Shown here in pieces: positions 47,200 to 58,534 of a DNA stretch of 64,000 nucleotides. The stretch is from Saccharopolyspora spinosa NRRL 18395 (GTDB taxonomy: Bacteria; Actinomycetota; Actinomycetes; Mycobacteriales; Pseudonocardiaceae), in contig NZ_GL877879.1 in NCBI RefSeq assembly GCF_000194155.1, positions 2,160,014 to 2,224,013 on the forward strand, given 5' to 3'. Positions within the stretch are counted from its first letter, which is position 1; the number at the start of each line of letters is the position of its first letter. The translations under genes and the position numbers were made by a program. The notes under the pieces were generated by a model. It had not been told where the DNA came from. It searched no databases and saw only the letters and a program-made list of their open reading frames with translations.

Positions 47200-47430
47200 G
47201 GAGCAAGCGGCTGCGACGGGCCAAGGTCAGTGTGGACGGTGTCGGGGCCGTGTCGGGTGCCGGGGTTGGAATGTTGCGGAAAATGGCGCGCGACACCGGG
47301 CTCATGGCTGGCGTGACGGCCGCGCTGGCGGACACTTATATAGCGGCGAGTCCCGGCCTCGTACCGTATCTGCGCCGACTCGATCTCGAACACACCTTCA
47401 GGTTCATCGGACTCAAGAGACACTCGTCGA
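47200..47430 (+). mobile_element. chimeric transposase relic (IS1380-like joined to another transposase end)
   Basis: One plus frame reads AKVSVDGVGAVSGAGVGMLRKMARDTGLMAGVTAALADTY, the start region of IS1380-type transposases, then directly PYLRRLDLEHTFRFIGLK, which resembles the C-terminal region of a different transposase group (LRRFDVEHTFRFLKQTLGW). Neither catalytic centre remains, so two decayed elements appear to be fused. Confidence 0.55.
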
Positions 47431-49167
<1,737 letters not shown>

Positions 49168-49239
49168 ACCGGTCTGGGCGACACCTCGCACCAAGCCCAG
49201 TCACGAATGAAGGCCTGGCAGGCTACCGCGAAGCCTGCC

Positions 49240-49560
49240 AGGCCGCTTCGGTTGTCGGTCAGAAGTCGAAGGCCACCGAGGTGGGTGTTCTTGATGCAGT
49301 CGTTGTCGAAGGTCCGCGAGTAGCTGACCGGCCTGCCCTCCCGCGTACCGGTGGCGGTCACCTCCACCGGGCGTCGCCTCCACCGGGCGCGAGATCATCG
49401 GGCAGGGGGCGTCCGGGGATTGCATGGGAATGCTGTCGGAATTCCCCCGAACCCCCGGCAGCAGCACGCAGGCGCCAGCCGCGTCCGGGTACGAGCCACC
49501 AGCAGCGTCGCAGGTGAGCGTCACGCTCGACCGCGCACTCTGCCCCCTTCGTGGTGGTCA
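49240..49560 (-). pseudogene. SSI-type subtilisin inhibitor relic
   Basis: Reads SVTLTCDAAGGSYPDAAGAC, then PCPMISRPVE (the CPMxxxPV reactive-site loop with a Met at P1), and in another frame TATGTREGRPVSYSRTFDNDC. These match the middle and end of Streptomyces subtilisin inhibitor. The signal peptide is missing and at least one frameshift separates the pieces. Confidence 0.7.
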
Positions 49561-49689
49561 CCCCGGAGTAAAACCGCAGCTTCCGGGTGATTTGCACTCC
49601 CCCCACCCCGGCTATCCACCCCGCCGGATGTACTCGTCCACACTGGACTTCTCTACGGAAAACCCCGCCCGTGATGGCAAGTTCGGCGG

Positions 49690-49935
49690 TTGACCCCCGG
49701 GGCGATCGACCTGCTGAAGATGGACATCGAGGGCGCCGAGGCCGACGCGCTCGCCGGAATCGGCGATCACGACTGGGCCAGGACCCGGCAGGTCGTACTC
49801 GAAGTACATGACTTCGCCGGTGCCCCGGCGGCCGTGCGCACCACGCTGGCGGAACGCGGCTTCACCATCACCGCGGACCGGCCGGAGGGCATGCTAGGCG
49901 GGCTGGGTACCAAGACCGTTTACGCACGGCGGTGA
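49690..49935 (+). pseudogene. FkbM-family methyltransferase C-terminal fragment
   Basis: About 80 residues, IDLLKMDIEGAEADALAGIGDHDWARTRQVVLEVHD through LGGLGTKTVYARR, are the C-terminal half of an FkbM-type methyltransferase. The SAM-binding N-terminal part is absent; the only start, a TTG at 49690, would give a non-functional stub. The glycosyltransferase pseudogene begins 10 bp downstream. Confidence 0.72.
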
Positions 49936-49945
49936 ACGCGGCAAG

Positions 49946-51147
49946 ATGCGGATCATCCTGACCAGCCTGCCCTACTACTCCCACCTGGTGCCGGTTGTGG
50001 TCCCGGTGGCCCACGCCCTGCGGCGCGCCGGGCACACCGTCGCCGTCGCGACCGCACCGTACATGGCCTCGGAACTCTCGCGGCACTGCGTCGAACACCT
50101 GCCGCTGCCGAACGTCCAAACCCTCGAACAGCTGCTCGCCGCCCCGCGTTCGTCACCAGCCCCGGCATGCCCGGAGCGGAAGGGGAAGCCGCCGAGGACA
50201 CCGCGCGCACCCGCGAGAATCCCGGTCCGCTGATGAAGGCGTTCGCCGGGCCGCTGGCCGGGATCTTCGCCCGGGATCTGATCGCTGCGGCGGCGGACTG
50301 GCGGCCGGACGTGGTCGTCCGGGTGTGCAATGAATTCGGTGGCTACCTCGCCGCGGAACGGCTCGACCTGCCGCGCGCGGTGCTCGACATCGCGCCGCGC
50401 TCGTCCGCGCATCTGCCGTTCCTGTGGGACACGCTCAACGGTCAGTTGGTCAATCTCAGGCTTGCTCCATCGGACGATCCGTGGCAGCCGAACGACGGTC
50501 TGCTGGCCGCCGTCGTGCCCGTCACGTGGTACCCGCGGCGCCTGCGCACGCCATCCCTCCGCGCCTTCCGGCCGAATTCCGTTGCGCCACAAGCAGTTAC
50601 GACTTTACTCCGAACGGCCGCTGATTCTCGCCGGGCTCGGTACGGTCGCGCACACCGTTTGCCCGTGGCCCCGCAACTGCTCGCCGCGACGGTCGCCGCG
50701 CTCGGTGAGCTGCCGTGCACCGGCGTGGTGTCGCTGGGGCCGGCACTGGAGAGCTGGACCGGGCCGCGACCGGCGAACGTCCGCCTGGTTTCCTTCGCGC
50801 CGCAACGAGAGCTGCTCGGCAGGGCTGTGATTTTCCTTTCGCACGGCGGCTTCGGGGGCGTCCACGATGCAGTGCAGGCCGGGACGCCGATGGTGAACCT
50901 GCCGTTGTTCGCGGACCAACCGGACAACGCACGTCGCGTCACCGAGCTGGGCCTGGGCCTGGGCCTGGGCCTGGGCCTGCACGTCAACCCCGCTGCGGCG
51001 ACGCCGGACGTGCTGGCCGACGCGACCGGCCGCGTGCTCGCCGACGGCGGATTCCGGTGCCGCGCCGCAGATCTGGCTCGCTGGGCAGGTGCGGGAAGCG
51101 CCCGGCTTCGACGTGCTGGCCGAGGATCTCGCCGCCTTGACTTGAGC
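49946..51147 (+). pseudogene. MGT/UGT-type glycosyltransferase pseudogene, several frameshifts
   Basis: GT1-type antibiotic glycosyltransferase. ATG at 49946 opens RIILTSLPYYSHLVPVVVPVAHALRRAGHTVAVAT; a frameshift leads to FVTSP..., MKAFAGPLAGIFARDLIAAAADWRPDVVV and GGYLAAERLDLPRAVLD. A third frame carries ERPLILAGLGTVAHTV, and a return frame ELPCTGVVSLG, LVSFAPQRELLGRAVIFLSHGGFGGVHDAVQAGTPMVNLP (acceptor/donor HGG and the PLFADQPDNA). The C-terminus QIWLAGQVREAPGFDVLAEDLAAL is in yet another frame. At least four shifts. A 5-copy hexanucleotide repeat lies in it. Confidence 0.75.
50947..50976 (+). repeat. hexanucleotide microsatellite, (CTGGGC)5
   Basis: Five perfect tandem CTGGGC units encode alternating Leu-Gly inside the glycosyltransferase pseudogene. 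It is in frame, so copy-number change alone would not alter the reading frame. Confidence 0.9.
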
Positions 51148-51443
51148 CGCCGACGGAAACACCTTCGTCACGGCCCGGAAACCGGAATGCGCTCAATCTC
51201 GCACGCGAGCCTACGGAATTGTCGGCCTACCGTCGATCCGCAATCGGGAATGGTGCCCGAAATTCCGGCGACCGTGCCCGGGAAAGCAAAACCGAATGTC
51301 ACAGTTTTGTTCTGGTGGACAATTTACTTTCAGCTGCTTGACAATCGATCACGACGACACGCAGTCTAACGGAGGCTCTGATCTAGAATGTGGTGACAGG
51401 CGATGGAAAGCCCGTGTGCGGCAACGGAAAGGCCTTCATTCAC
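51148..51443. other. upstream region of the terpenoid operon
   Basis: About 295 bp, A/T-richer than its flanks and without a gene. It should contain the promoter of the operon that starts with the aminotransferase: TTGACA at 51338-51343 is a weak -35 candidate, but no good -10 hexamer is visible 16-18 bp downstream. Confidence 0.4.
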
Positions 51444-52436
51444 GTGACTCAGATCATTCATCAGCTGTCCCTGAACGAAAACACTTCCCGGCCATTGCCG
51501 GGCGTGCTCGAAGCGGCCGAAAGTAGCCTCGGCCGCATGCACCTCACGCTCGACGCGCTGGCCTCCGGACTCACCAACGCGATCGCGGAGCGGTTCGCGA
51601 TCGGGCCGGAGCGGGTGGTCGCCGGCGCCGGTTCAGGGGCCCTGCTCCAGCAGTTCCTCACCGCGCACTCCGTTGCCGGCGCGTCCGTCGTGCACGCCTG
51701 GCCGTCGTTCGAGCTGTACCCGCTGCTGATCCGCAACGCGCTGGCCGAACCGGTCGCGGTGCCCTCGGACGGGGACGGCCAGGACCTAGCGGCGCTGGCC
51801 GCCGCCGTCACTGCGAAGACGAAGGTCGTGCTGCTGTGCAACCCGAACAACCCGACCGGCGAGGTGCTCGGCCACGCTGAACTGGCGGACTTCCTCGCCG
51901 CGCTGCCCCCGCACGTGCTGGTGCTGATCGACGAGGCGTACCGCGAGTTCGCCGACCCGGCGCAGATCGCCGACGGGCTCGCCCTCGCGGCGGCCGACGA
52001 CCGGGTCGCGGTCGTGCGCACGTTCTCCAAGTCCCACGGCCTGCTCGGTCTCCGCGCCGGATACCTGGTGGCGGCCGAACCGGTGGCCGCGGCGCTGCGG
52101 CCGATGCTGCCGTTCTACCGGGTGCCGACCGTCGCGCAGGCCGCGGCGCTGGCGGCGCTCGATGCGGAGGACGCGATGCGCGAACGCTGTCGCGAGGTGG
52201 CGGCAGAGCGCGACCGCGTGCGGACCGGGCTGCTCGAACTGGGCTGGGACGTGCCGCCCAGCGGCGGGAACTTCCTTTGGCTGCGACTCGGGGAACGGAA
52301 CAAGTCCTTTGTGGACTACCTAGCCGCGCGCGGCGTCGCGGTGCGCGAGATCGCCAGCGCCGGGGTGCGCGTGAGCACCGGGACACCGGAGGCGAACGAC
52401 GCGTTGCTGGTGCTGGCCAAGGAGTTCAACCAATGA
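51444..52436 (+). CDS. HisC-like PLP-dependent aminotransferase
   Basis: 330 residues from GTG 51444; GTG 51390 (348 residues) is also in frame. Fold type I class II aminotransferase: HQLSLNENTSRPLPGV at the N-terminus, the NPNNPTG loop (VVLLCNPNNPTGEVL), D in LIDEAYREF, and the PLP lysine in RTFSKSHGLLGLRAGY. This family includes histidinol-phosphate aminotransferases and threonine-phosphate decarboxylases, so amine or amino acid substrates are likely. First gene of an overlapping operon; its stop overlaps the polyprenyl synthase start (ATGA). In a meroterpenoid pathway it could make or modify the acceptor amine, but this is inference. Confidence 0.83.
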   Translation: MTQIIHQLSLNENTSRPLPGVLEAAESSLGRMHLTLDALASGLTNAIAERFAIGPERVVAGAGSGALLQQFLTAHSVAGASVVHAWPSFELYPLLIRNALAEPVAVPSDGDGQDLAALAAAVTAKTKVVLLCNPNNPTGEVLGHAELADFLAALPPHVLVLIDEAYREFADPAQIADGLALAAADDRVAVVRTFSKSHGLLGLRAGYLVAAEPVAAALRPMLPFYRVPTVAQAAALAALDAEDAMRERCREVAAERDRVRTGLLELGWDVPPSGGNFLWLRLGERNKSFVDYLAARGVAVREIASAGVRVSTGTPEANDALLVLAKEFNQ

Positions 52437-53443
52437 CCGCCGCGCACTCCCTGATCCACGAGGTCACCTCGTCCGCTGTCGCGACGGACATCCGGCGCGC
52501 GCTCACCGCGCGTTGGCCCGCCACCGGTGAACGCCTCGACGAGGTCGCCCGCTACGCGCTGCTGTCGCCGGGCAAGCTGCTGCGGCCGCTGGTGCTGGCA
52601 GCCTCGGCCGAGGCCGTCGGCGGCGATCGCGAAGCGGTGATGCCCGCAGCGCTGGCCGTGGAGTACCTGCACGCGGCGTCGCTGGTGCACGACGACATCA
52701 TCGACGGCGACGACACCCGCCGTGGCCGGGCGTCGGTGCACGCCCGCTACAGCGTGTCCGACGCGATCGTCACCGGGGATGCGTTGATCATCAAGCTGTT
52801 CGGCGCGCTTGCCGAATGCACGGTGCCGGAGACGAACATCCTGTCCGCAGTGCGCATACTCGCGCGAGCGGGCGAAGACCTGTGCCGCGGCCAGGTGCAG
52901 GAGGCATTGCTGGTGCCGCCTGCGCACGACACGCCGGGCAGCGGTCTCGCGGCCTACCTCCAGGTGGCAGCGCTCAAGACCGGTGCGCTGTTCCGCGGCT
53001 CGTGCCAGGCCGGCGCGGTGCTCGGCGGCGGATCGCCCGATGAGGTCGGCGTCGTAACGGAGTTCGCCGAGCACGCGGGCCTCGCGTTCCAGATGTACGA
53101 CGACCTGCTGCCGTTCCTGGGTGATCCCGAGATCACCGGGAAACCGGGCACGAGTGACGTGGCGAACCTCCGCCCGACGTTCCCGGTGTTGCTGGCCCAC
53201 CGCGAGGGAGGACCGGCCGAGCGCAGTCGGATCGAGCAGGTGCTGGCCGGCGGGCTCCGACCGGATGCGGCGCTGGCCGCCTTGCGCGAGGTCGTGGTGG
53301 CGACGGGCGCGCTTGACCTCGCACTGGCGCAAGCGCGCGAGGAGGTGCGGCTGGCCAAGTCCGGGCTCGGCGTGCTCCCCGTCGCCGAGGCCGCCGGGCT
53401 ACTCGGCGCCGTGGCCGAACTCGCGGCGCGGAGGGACCGCTGA
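52433..53443 (+). CDS. polyprenyl diphosphate synthase
   Basis: 336-residue trans-prenyltransferase of the IPPS family. First Asp-rich motif HDDIIDGDD at residues 86-94; second motif is MYDDLLPFLGD, with Pro in place of the usual last Asp of DDxxD. GK-like KPGTSD follows. It would condense IPP onto an allylic diphosphate; chain length cannot be predicted with confidence. ATG at 52433 overlaps the aminotransferase stop. Supplies the prenyl donor for the UbiA-type enzyme encoded 2 bp downstream. Confidence 0.85.
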   Translation: MTAAHSLIHEVTSSAVATDIRRALTARWPATGERLDEVARYALLSPGKLLRPLVLAASAEAVGGDREAVMPAALAVEYLHAASLVHDDIIDGDDTRRGRASVHARYSVSDAIVTGDALIIKLFGALAECTVPETNILSAVRILARAGEDLCRGQVQEALLVPPAHDTPGSGLAAYLQVAALKTGALFRGSCQAGAVLGGGSPDEVGVVTEFAEHAGLAFQMYDDLLPFLGDPEITGKPGTSDVANLRPTFPVLLAHREGGPAERSRIEQVLAGGLRPDAALAALREVVVATGALDLALAQAREEVRLAKSGLGVLPVAEAAGLLGAVAELAARRDR

Positions 53444-53445
53444 CC

Positions 53446-54459
53446 GTGGCGCCGACGATCACGGGACTGTGCCGGCGGATCGGCTGGTCGGTCCTCGCTC
53501 ACGTGCAGACCTGGCGCCCCTACACCTCCTGCTACCCCGCGCTGCTCGGGCTCGCGGGGACCGCGGTGGCCGGGGGCGCGGGCCGTGCGGACGCGCTGGT
53601 CGTCGCGGCGCTGGCCCCGACGCTGGGTTGGCTGTCCGGGCACTACCTCGGCGACTACTTCGACCGCAACCTCGATGCGATCGGCAAACCGCATCGGCCG
53701 ATCCCATCGGGACGCCTGTCCACCGAGGCCGCGCTGTTCGGGGGCCTGGCGTGCGCGGCACTTTCGGCCGTGCTGGTGGTGTGGGCGAACTGGCGGATCG
53801 TGCCGCTGTTCGTCGTCGCGGTAGCCGGGATCGTCGCCTACAGCAAGGTGTTCAAGCGGCGCGGCATCGCCGGCAACGTCACGCGCGGCTCGCTCACCGC
53901 GCTCACCCTCGTGATCGGCGCAATGGTGGCAGCGGCATGGCCCCCGTGGCCGCTGCTGCCGGTGGCGGCGGGTTTCCTCCTGCACGACACCGCGTCGAAT
54001 CTGGTGGGAACGGTCCGCGACGTCGACGGCGACCGTGCCGGTGGCTACCGCTCGGTGCCGGTGCGCCGCGGCGTCCGGCACGCGGTCCTGCTCGCCCTGC
54101 GCCTGTACAGCGGTGGCGTCGCGCTGGTCGTGCTCGGCGCGGTGTGGGCGACAACGGATCCGGCCGCCCAGCTCGCTATCACCGCAGTCGCCGCCATCAT
54201 CGGGGCCTGCGCGTTCACCCCGTTGGTGCGCGCCGGTGACGTCGTGAGCGCGCGGACCGCGCTGCGCGCCCACGAACTGCTGGTGGCCGAACGCCTCGTG
54301 CTCGCCGCCGCGATCATCGCAGGTGCCGCCGGCGGCCGCTTCGCGCTCGCAATCGTGCTGCCCGTACTGCTGTTCTCGCTACTCACCCAAGCGCTGATGC
54401 GCGCCCGCCACGAGTTCCCGCCCGCCCCTGCGGTGGCCGGGAGAAAGGACCCTGCGTGA
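53446..54459 (+). CDS. UbiA-family prenyltransferase
   Basis: 337-residue membrane prenyltransferase with eight or nine helices. The Mg-prenyl-diphosphate motif GDYFDRNLDAIGKPHRPIPSGRLS resembles aromatic and DGGGP-type UbiA enzymes (NxxxDxxxD changed to GxxxDxxxD at the first position). The second Asp motif is VRDVDGDRAGG. It transfers a prenyl chain to an acceptor, or in some relatives acts as a terpene cyclase. GTG at 53446, 2 bp after the polyprenyl synthase stop; its own stop overlaps the cyclase start (GTGA). Confidence 0.85.
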   Translation: MAPTITGLCRRIGWSVLAHVQTWRPYTSCYPALLGLAGTAVAGGAGRADALVVAALAPTLGWLSGHYLGDYFDRNLDAIGKPHRPIPSGRLSTEAALFGGLACAALSAVLVVWANWRIVPLFVVAVAGIVAYSKVFKRRGIAGNVTRGSLTALTLVIGAMVAAAWPPWPLLPVAAGFLLHDTASNLVGTVRDVDGDRAGGYRSVPVRRGVRHAVLLALRLYSGGVALVVLGAVWATTDPAAQLAITAVAAIIGACAFTPLVRAGDVVSARTALRAHELLVAERLVLAAAIIAGAAGGRFALAIVLPVLLFSLLTQALMRARHEFPPAPAVAGRKDPA

Positions 54460-56117
54460 CGTTCCTGCGTCCCGACCAGATCAACGAGGCGATCACCGAG
54501 GGCGCCGAGGCGCTGTTCGCCGCACAACGCGAGGACGGGGTGTTCGACTACGGCGGAGCAAGCCTGACGTCGACGCTCGGCACGGTTGGCGCCGTGTGCG
54601 CGCTGCACTTCGCCGATCCTGGAGGGGCTGCGGACCTGATCGAGGCAGGCGTCGGCTGGCTCAAGCGCACGCAGGCCGCCGAAGGCGGCTGGGCGATGGT
54701 GCCCGGCGAGGCGTCCGAGGCCGGGCCGACGGCAGTGGCGTCGGCCGTGCTGCACCTGGCAGATCCGCGCGGCAATGCCGCCGCCGTCGAGTCCGGTCAG
54801 GAGTGGATGCGGGAATTCGGCGGCTTGGAGGCGATCCCGCACGCCGAGGTCGTTGCGTGGTGCCGGCAGTTCTACGGCTTCGCGGGCTGGCTCGACGCGC
54901 GCGAGATGCGGCGGTTCCCGCTTGAGCTGGCACTGCTGCCCGGGCTGTACCGGCGGCTGTTCGACCTGCGCGCGCCGATGGTCTCCGCGCTCGGCCTGGC
55001 CCAGACGCGGCACAAACCGCTGACCCGGCTGCAGCAGTCGTTGGCGAAGCTCGCGGAGCCGAACGCGCTCGCGGTGATCCGGCAGGTCTACGAGCACGAG
55101 GGCAGCACCGGCGGATGGTGTGAGGACGCCTGGGTGACCGGGCTGATCTGCACCGGGCTCGCACGCGCCGGGCTGGGCGGTGACATGGTCGACGGTGCCG
55201 TCGGCTGGTTCCGCCGGACGGCCGCTCCCGACGGCTCGTGGTCGAGCGGACCGCTGGACCTGACCTGGTCGATGTACGCCACCGCCGGTCTGCTCGAAGC
55301 CGGGTACGCGGACGACCCCCGACTGGCCGCCGTCAAGGAGCTCTTCCTTCGCCTGCAACAGGACCAGCCGTTCACCGCGTTCGGCTGCGCGCCCGGGTTC
55401 TGGGGCTGGTCGGGAACTCGCGGCTGGCCCGCGACGCTGGAGACCGGTGAGATCCTGTCCGCGCTGAACCACCTGCCCGGCACGGACCAGGCCGATGCCG
55501 TGCGCCGCGGCGTCACCTGGCTGACGCTGCAGCAGGACACCCGCGGGTCGTGGGGCTTGTGCGTGCGAAACACGAAGGTCGCCAACAGCGGACCGTGCCC
55601 GCACATGACCGCGCAGGCCGTGGACGGGCTGCTGGACTCGGGTGTGCCCGCCGAAGACCGCCGCGTGCGCCGCGCGCTGCGCTGGCTGGCCAAGGCGCAG
55701 AAGCCGGACGGGAGCTTCGAGTCCGTCTGGTACCGCATGCACACCGCAGGAACCTCGGCCGTGCTTCAGACCTTCGCCAAAGCCGGTGCGGCAGAAGGCG
55801 AACCGGCACGGCGCGCGAGGGCGTGGCTCGAACGCACGCGGCTGACCGACGGCTCATGGGGCACCGGTGCCGGCGAGCCCGGGACCGTCGAGGAGACCGG
55901 CTGGGCGGTGTCGGCACTGCTGGCCGCCGGTGCCGAGCCGGATTCCGCGCGGTCCGGTGTGGACTGGCTGCTGGCGCACCGGCTGCCCGGCGGCGGCTGG
56001 CCTGCCGCGAACGTCAACGAATACGTGCGGCACGTCTGCCGGTACCCGAATCCCGCGTTGGCGCACGGTCTCGCGCTGAAAGCCCTCGCCCGCTACCGGA
56101 AGGCGGTGGCGCGATGA
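54456..56117 (+). CDS. squalene-hopene-cyclase-like class II terpene cyclase without DxDD
   Basis: 553 residues with several QW-type repeats (EGGWAMVPG, TGGWCEDAW, PDGSWSSGPLDLTWSMYATAGLLEAG, PDGSFESVWYRMHTAG, TDGSWGTGAG, GGGWPAANVN), the alpha-barrel repeat of SHC and oxidosqualene cyclases. The protein is shorter than SHC (about 630). No DxDD proton donor is present anywhere, so if it acts on an epoxide another acid must start the reaction. GTG start overlaps the UbiA stop. The FAD monooxygenase follows with a 4-nt overlap, which supports epoxide-initiated cyclisation. Family membership is firm; substrate and activity are inferred. Confidence 0.8.
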   Translation: MTFLRPDQINEAITEGAEALFAAQREDGVFDYGGASLTSTLGTVGAVCALHFADPGGAADLIEAGVGWLKRTQAAEGGWAMVPGEASEAGPTAVASAVLHLADPRGNAAAVESGQEWMREFGGLEAIPHAEVVAWCRQFYGFAGWLDAREMRRFPLELALLPGLYRRLFDLRAPMVSALGLAQTRHKPLTRLQQSLAKLAEPNALAVIRQVYEHEGSTGGWCEDAWVTGLICTGLARAGLGGDMVDGAVGWFRRTAAPDGSWSSGPLDLTWSMYATAGLLEAGYADDPRLAAVKELFLRLQQDQPFTAFGCAPGFWGWSGTRGWPATLETGEILSALNHLPGTDQADAVRRGVTWLTLQQDTRGSWGLCVRNTKVANSGPCPHMTAQAVDGLLDSGVPAEDRRVRRALRWLAKAQKPDGSFESVWYRMHTAGTSAVLQTFAKAGAAEGEPARRARAWLERTRLTDGSWGTGAGEPGTVEETGWAVSALLAAGAEPDSARSGVDWLLAHRLPGGGWPAANVNEYVRHVCRYPNPALAHGLALKALARYRKAVAR

Positions 56118-57361
56118 CCTACGACGTCGTGGTGTGCGGGGCCGGCGTCGCCGGGCTGGCGGCGGCATGCGCGCTGGGCCGGCTGGGTCGGCGCGTGCTG
56201 CTGGTGGACAAGCAGGAGCGGGTGCGGCCGGTCGCCAAGGGCGAGGTGTTCCAACCGGGGGCGCTGGCGATCCTGCACGAGTGGGGCGTCGCGACGCGGC
56301 TGGAAGCGGCCGGGGCCCTGCGGCTCGGGATGCTGGTCGCTCGCGACGCCGAAGGCCGCGCGCAAATGGCCCTCGACTACGCGCGCCTGCCCGCGCAGCG
56401 CAACTGGCTGCTCGCCCAGGATTACCCGGCGATCCTCGAAGCGCTAACGAAATCCCTGCCGGACAACGTCGAGTTCAGCCGCGGCAAGCTGATCACCGGC
56501 CTGCTTTCCAGCGGCGGTCGGATCACGGGCGTCCGGATCGGCGACGACGTCGTCGAGGCAGCGCTCGTGGTCGCCGCCGACGGCATGTCGTCCCGCCTGC
56601 GCCGCGAGGCCGGCATCGAGATCCGCCGTGACGACTACCCGCACCGGCTGGTCGCGCTGGAGCTGCACGACGCACCGGAGGTCGAACCCGACTTCTCCGC
56701 TTACGTCACGCCGCGCGGGCTGCGCCTGCGCTACCCGTTGCCGGACGGCCGGATCCGGCTCTATGCGCAGACCGGAACGCACGAGATGCGCGGTCTCAGC
56801 GCCGACGGACTGGACCGCTGGGCCACCGATCTGGTCCGGGAAACTCCCGCGCTCGCACCGCTGGAGGAGTCGATCCGCACGAACCTCGCCGCCCGGCAGT
56901 TGCTGCCGGTGTCCCGGTTCCTCGCGCCATCGCTTGCCGTCCCGGGCCTGGCGCTGGTCGGGGACAGCGGGCACACCGTGCACCCGATGGCCGCGCAGGG
57001 CATGAACAGCGCGATCGCCGACGCCCACGAGCTCGCCACGATGCTGCGGCAGGGCGGCTCGCTCGCCCCGTCCGCCGTCGATCACGCGCTGACGCGGTAT
57101 TCGGCCGCGCGCCGGGAGAATCTGGCGCACATCGGCCGGACGAGCCACAACGCGGCGAGGATGATCACGGACCTGTCATGGGTGGGCCGGTTCGCCGGCC
57201 GCCGGGCGCTGCGCGGCACCGGGGGCAACGACCGGATCCGCTACACCGTGATGCACACGATGTCCGGGCTGGGCGTGCACCCGCTGACCCCGCTGGACCG
57301 GCTGCACCAGCTGGGGTTGCTGCCGGACCCGCGGGCCCGGCAGCTCCCGTCCTGGGCGTGA
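56114..57361 (+). CDS. FAD-dependent monooxygenase, probable prenyl epoxidase
   Basis: 415-residue group A flavin monooxygenase. It has [21 protein letters not shown] (GxGxxG), the DG motif in [10 protein letters not shown], and [24 protein letters not shown] (GD motif). The family covers aromatic hydroxylases and squalene-epoxidase-like enzymes. Its position directly after a class II cyclase-like gene favours epoxidation of a prenyl double bond, but hydroxylation of an aromatic acceptor is possible. ATG at 56114 overlaps the cyclase stop; last gene of the overlapping operon, 8 bp from the convergent methyltransferase. Confidence 0.83.
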   Translation: MTYDVVVCGAGVAGLAAACALGRLGRRVLLVDKQERVRPVAKGEVFQPGALAILHEWGVATRLEAAGALRLGMLVARDAEGRAQMALDYARLPAQRNWLLAQDYPAILEALTKSLPDNVEFSRGKLITGLLSSGGRITGVRIGDDVVEAALVVAADGMSSRLRREAGIEIRRDDYPHRLVALELHDAPEVEPDFSAYVTPRGLRLRYPLPDGRIRLYAQTGTHEMRGLSADGLDRWATDLVRETPALAPLEESIRTNLAARQLLPVSRFLAPSLAVPGLALVGDSGHTVHPMAAQGMNSAIADAHELATMLRQGGSLAPSAVDHALTRYSAARRENLAHIGRTSHNAARMITDLSWVGRFAGRRALRGTGGNDRIRYTVMHTMSGLGVHPLTPLDRLHQLGLLPDPRARQLPSWA

Positions 57362-57369
57362 GCGCGGTG

Positions 57370-58371
57370 TCAGCCCGTGCACTCCACGACGACCAGCCCG
57401 CTCGGCCAGCGGTGCGTGGCGTACACCGACAGGCCCGCAGCCGCGGAAAGCTTGTGGAAGTCGGCGATGGTGCGCTCACGACCGCCCAGCAGCGTCAGCG
57501 ACTGCAGGTCGAACGAGGAGTTGTTCTTCGCGTGCTCCTCGCCAGCGAGCACCTCGACGATCGCGACGCGTCCGTCAGGCCCCGCGGCCTCGCCGCAGCG
57601 GCGCAGGATCTTCGTGGCGTTCTCGTCGTTCCAGTCGGTCAGCACCCGCGACACCAGCAGCACGTCGTAGCCGACCGGCAGCGGATCGAAGAAGCTGCCG
57701 CCGACGAACTCCGCGCGTCCGGAAAGCCCGGCCTCGGCGAACGCCTGCTCGGCTTCGGGACGCACCGGTGGCAGGTCCAGCACGGCGCCCGTCAGGTGCT
57801 GGTGCTTGAGCAGCACCTCCGAGAGCAGTGCCCCCGTCCCACCACCGACGTCGAGCACCCGTCGCACCCCGGACCAGTCGTACTCTGCGGCCACGGCCGG
57901 GCCGGTCTGCCAGGCGTGCGCGGCCATGATCGCGCCGAAGAACAGCCGCAGCCGTTCATCGCGCTGGTAGTCAGCCCAGAACTCGACGCCGTGCACCCGA
58001 CCGTACGCGGATTCGCCGGTGCGCACCGAATGCAGCATCCCGGTGTAGGCGAGGTCCATCTTCGCGCCCGGGCCGCCGATGTCGAGCCAGCCGCGCTGCC
58101 AGCGGTGTTCCTCGCCAAGCAGTTCGCGCGACAACGGTGTGAGCCCGTAGGCGCCCGGCGCTGTTTCGGCGAACAGGCCGACGGACACCAGGTGCCGCAG
58201 CAGCCGCGCGAGCGAGTCCTCGTCGCACTCGCTCGCGGCGGCCAGCTCCGCCAGGCCGGTGGTGCCGGCCTCGACCAACTCCGGCAGCCGCAGGGCGACC
58301 GCGGTGCGGATCGCAAACGGGGTCGCCAGGTCCACGAGGCGGGCGAGCTCGGCAGCGGCATCGTGCGGCAT
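57370..58371 (-). CDS. SAM-dependent O-methyltransferase
   Basis: 333 residues, plant-type/small-molecule O-methyltransferase. An N-terminal dimerisation helical domain ([28 protein letters not shown]) precedes the SAM motif [19 protein letters not shown]. The C-terminus has [12 protein letters not shown] and a catalytic region around [19 protein letters not shown] (RVLHDWxDxxxxxIL type). Convergent with the FAD monooxygenase; divergent from the dioxygenase with a 163-bp shared promoter region. Probably methylates a hydroxyl in the final product. Confidence 0.9.
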   Translation of the reverse strand: MPHDAAAELARLVDLATPFAIRTAVALRLPELVEAGTTGLAELAAASECDEDSLARLLRHLVSVGLFAETAPGAYGLTPLSRELLGEEHRWQRGWLDIGGPGAKMDLAYTGMLHSVRTGESAYGRVHGVEFWADYQRDERLRLFFGAIMAAHAWQTGPAVAAEYDWSGVRRVLDVGGGTGALLSEVLLKHQHLTGAVLDLPPVRPEAEQAFAEAGLSGRAEFVGGSFFDPLPVGYDVLLVSRVLTDWNDENATKILRRCGEAAGPDGRVAIVEVLAGEEHAKNNSSFDLQSLTLLGGRERTIADFHKLSAAAGLSVYATHRWPSGLVVVECTG

Positions 58372-58534
58372 GAGCGTCCTTTCGACGAAGGGGTTCGAGG
58401 GCCGCCGGAAACTATATCCGGCACGACCAGAATGCCAATTCAGAACAATTCTCGTCAACCATTGCTCGAATGTTTTTCCCGGGTGACGAAAGGGCATTTC
58501 TCCCTGCCCGAAAAACGTAAGCGAAAGGAGAAAG

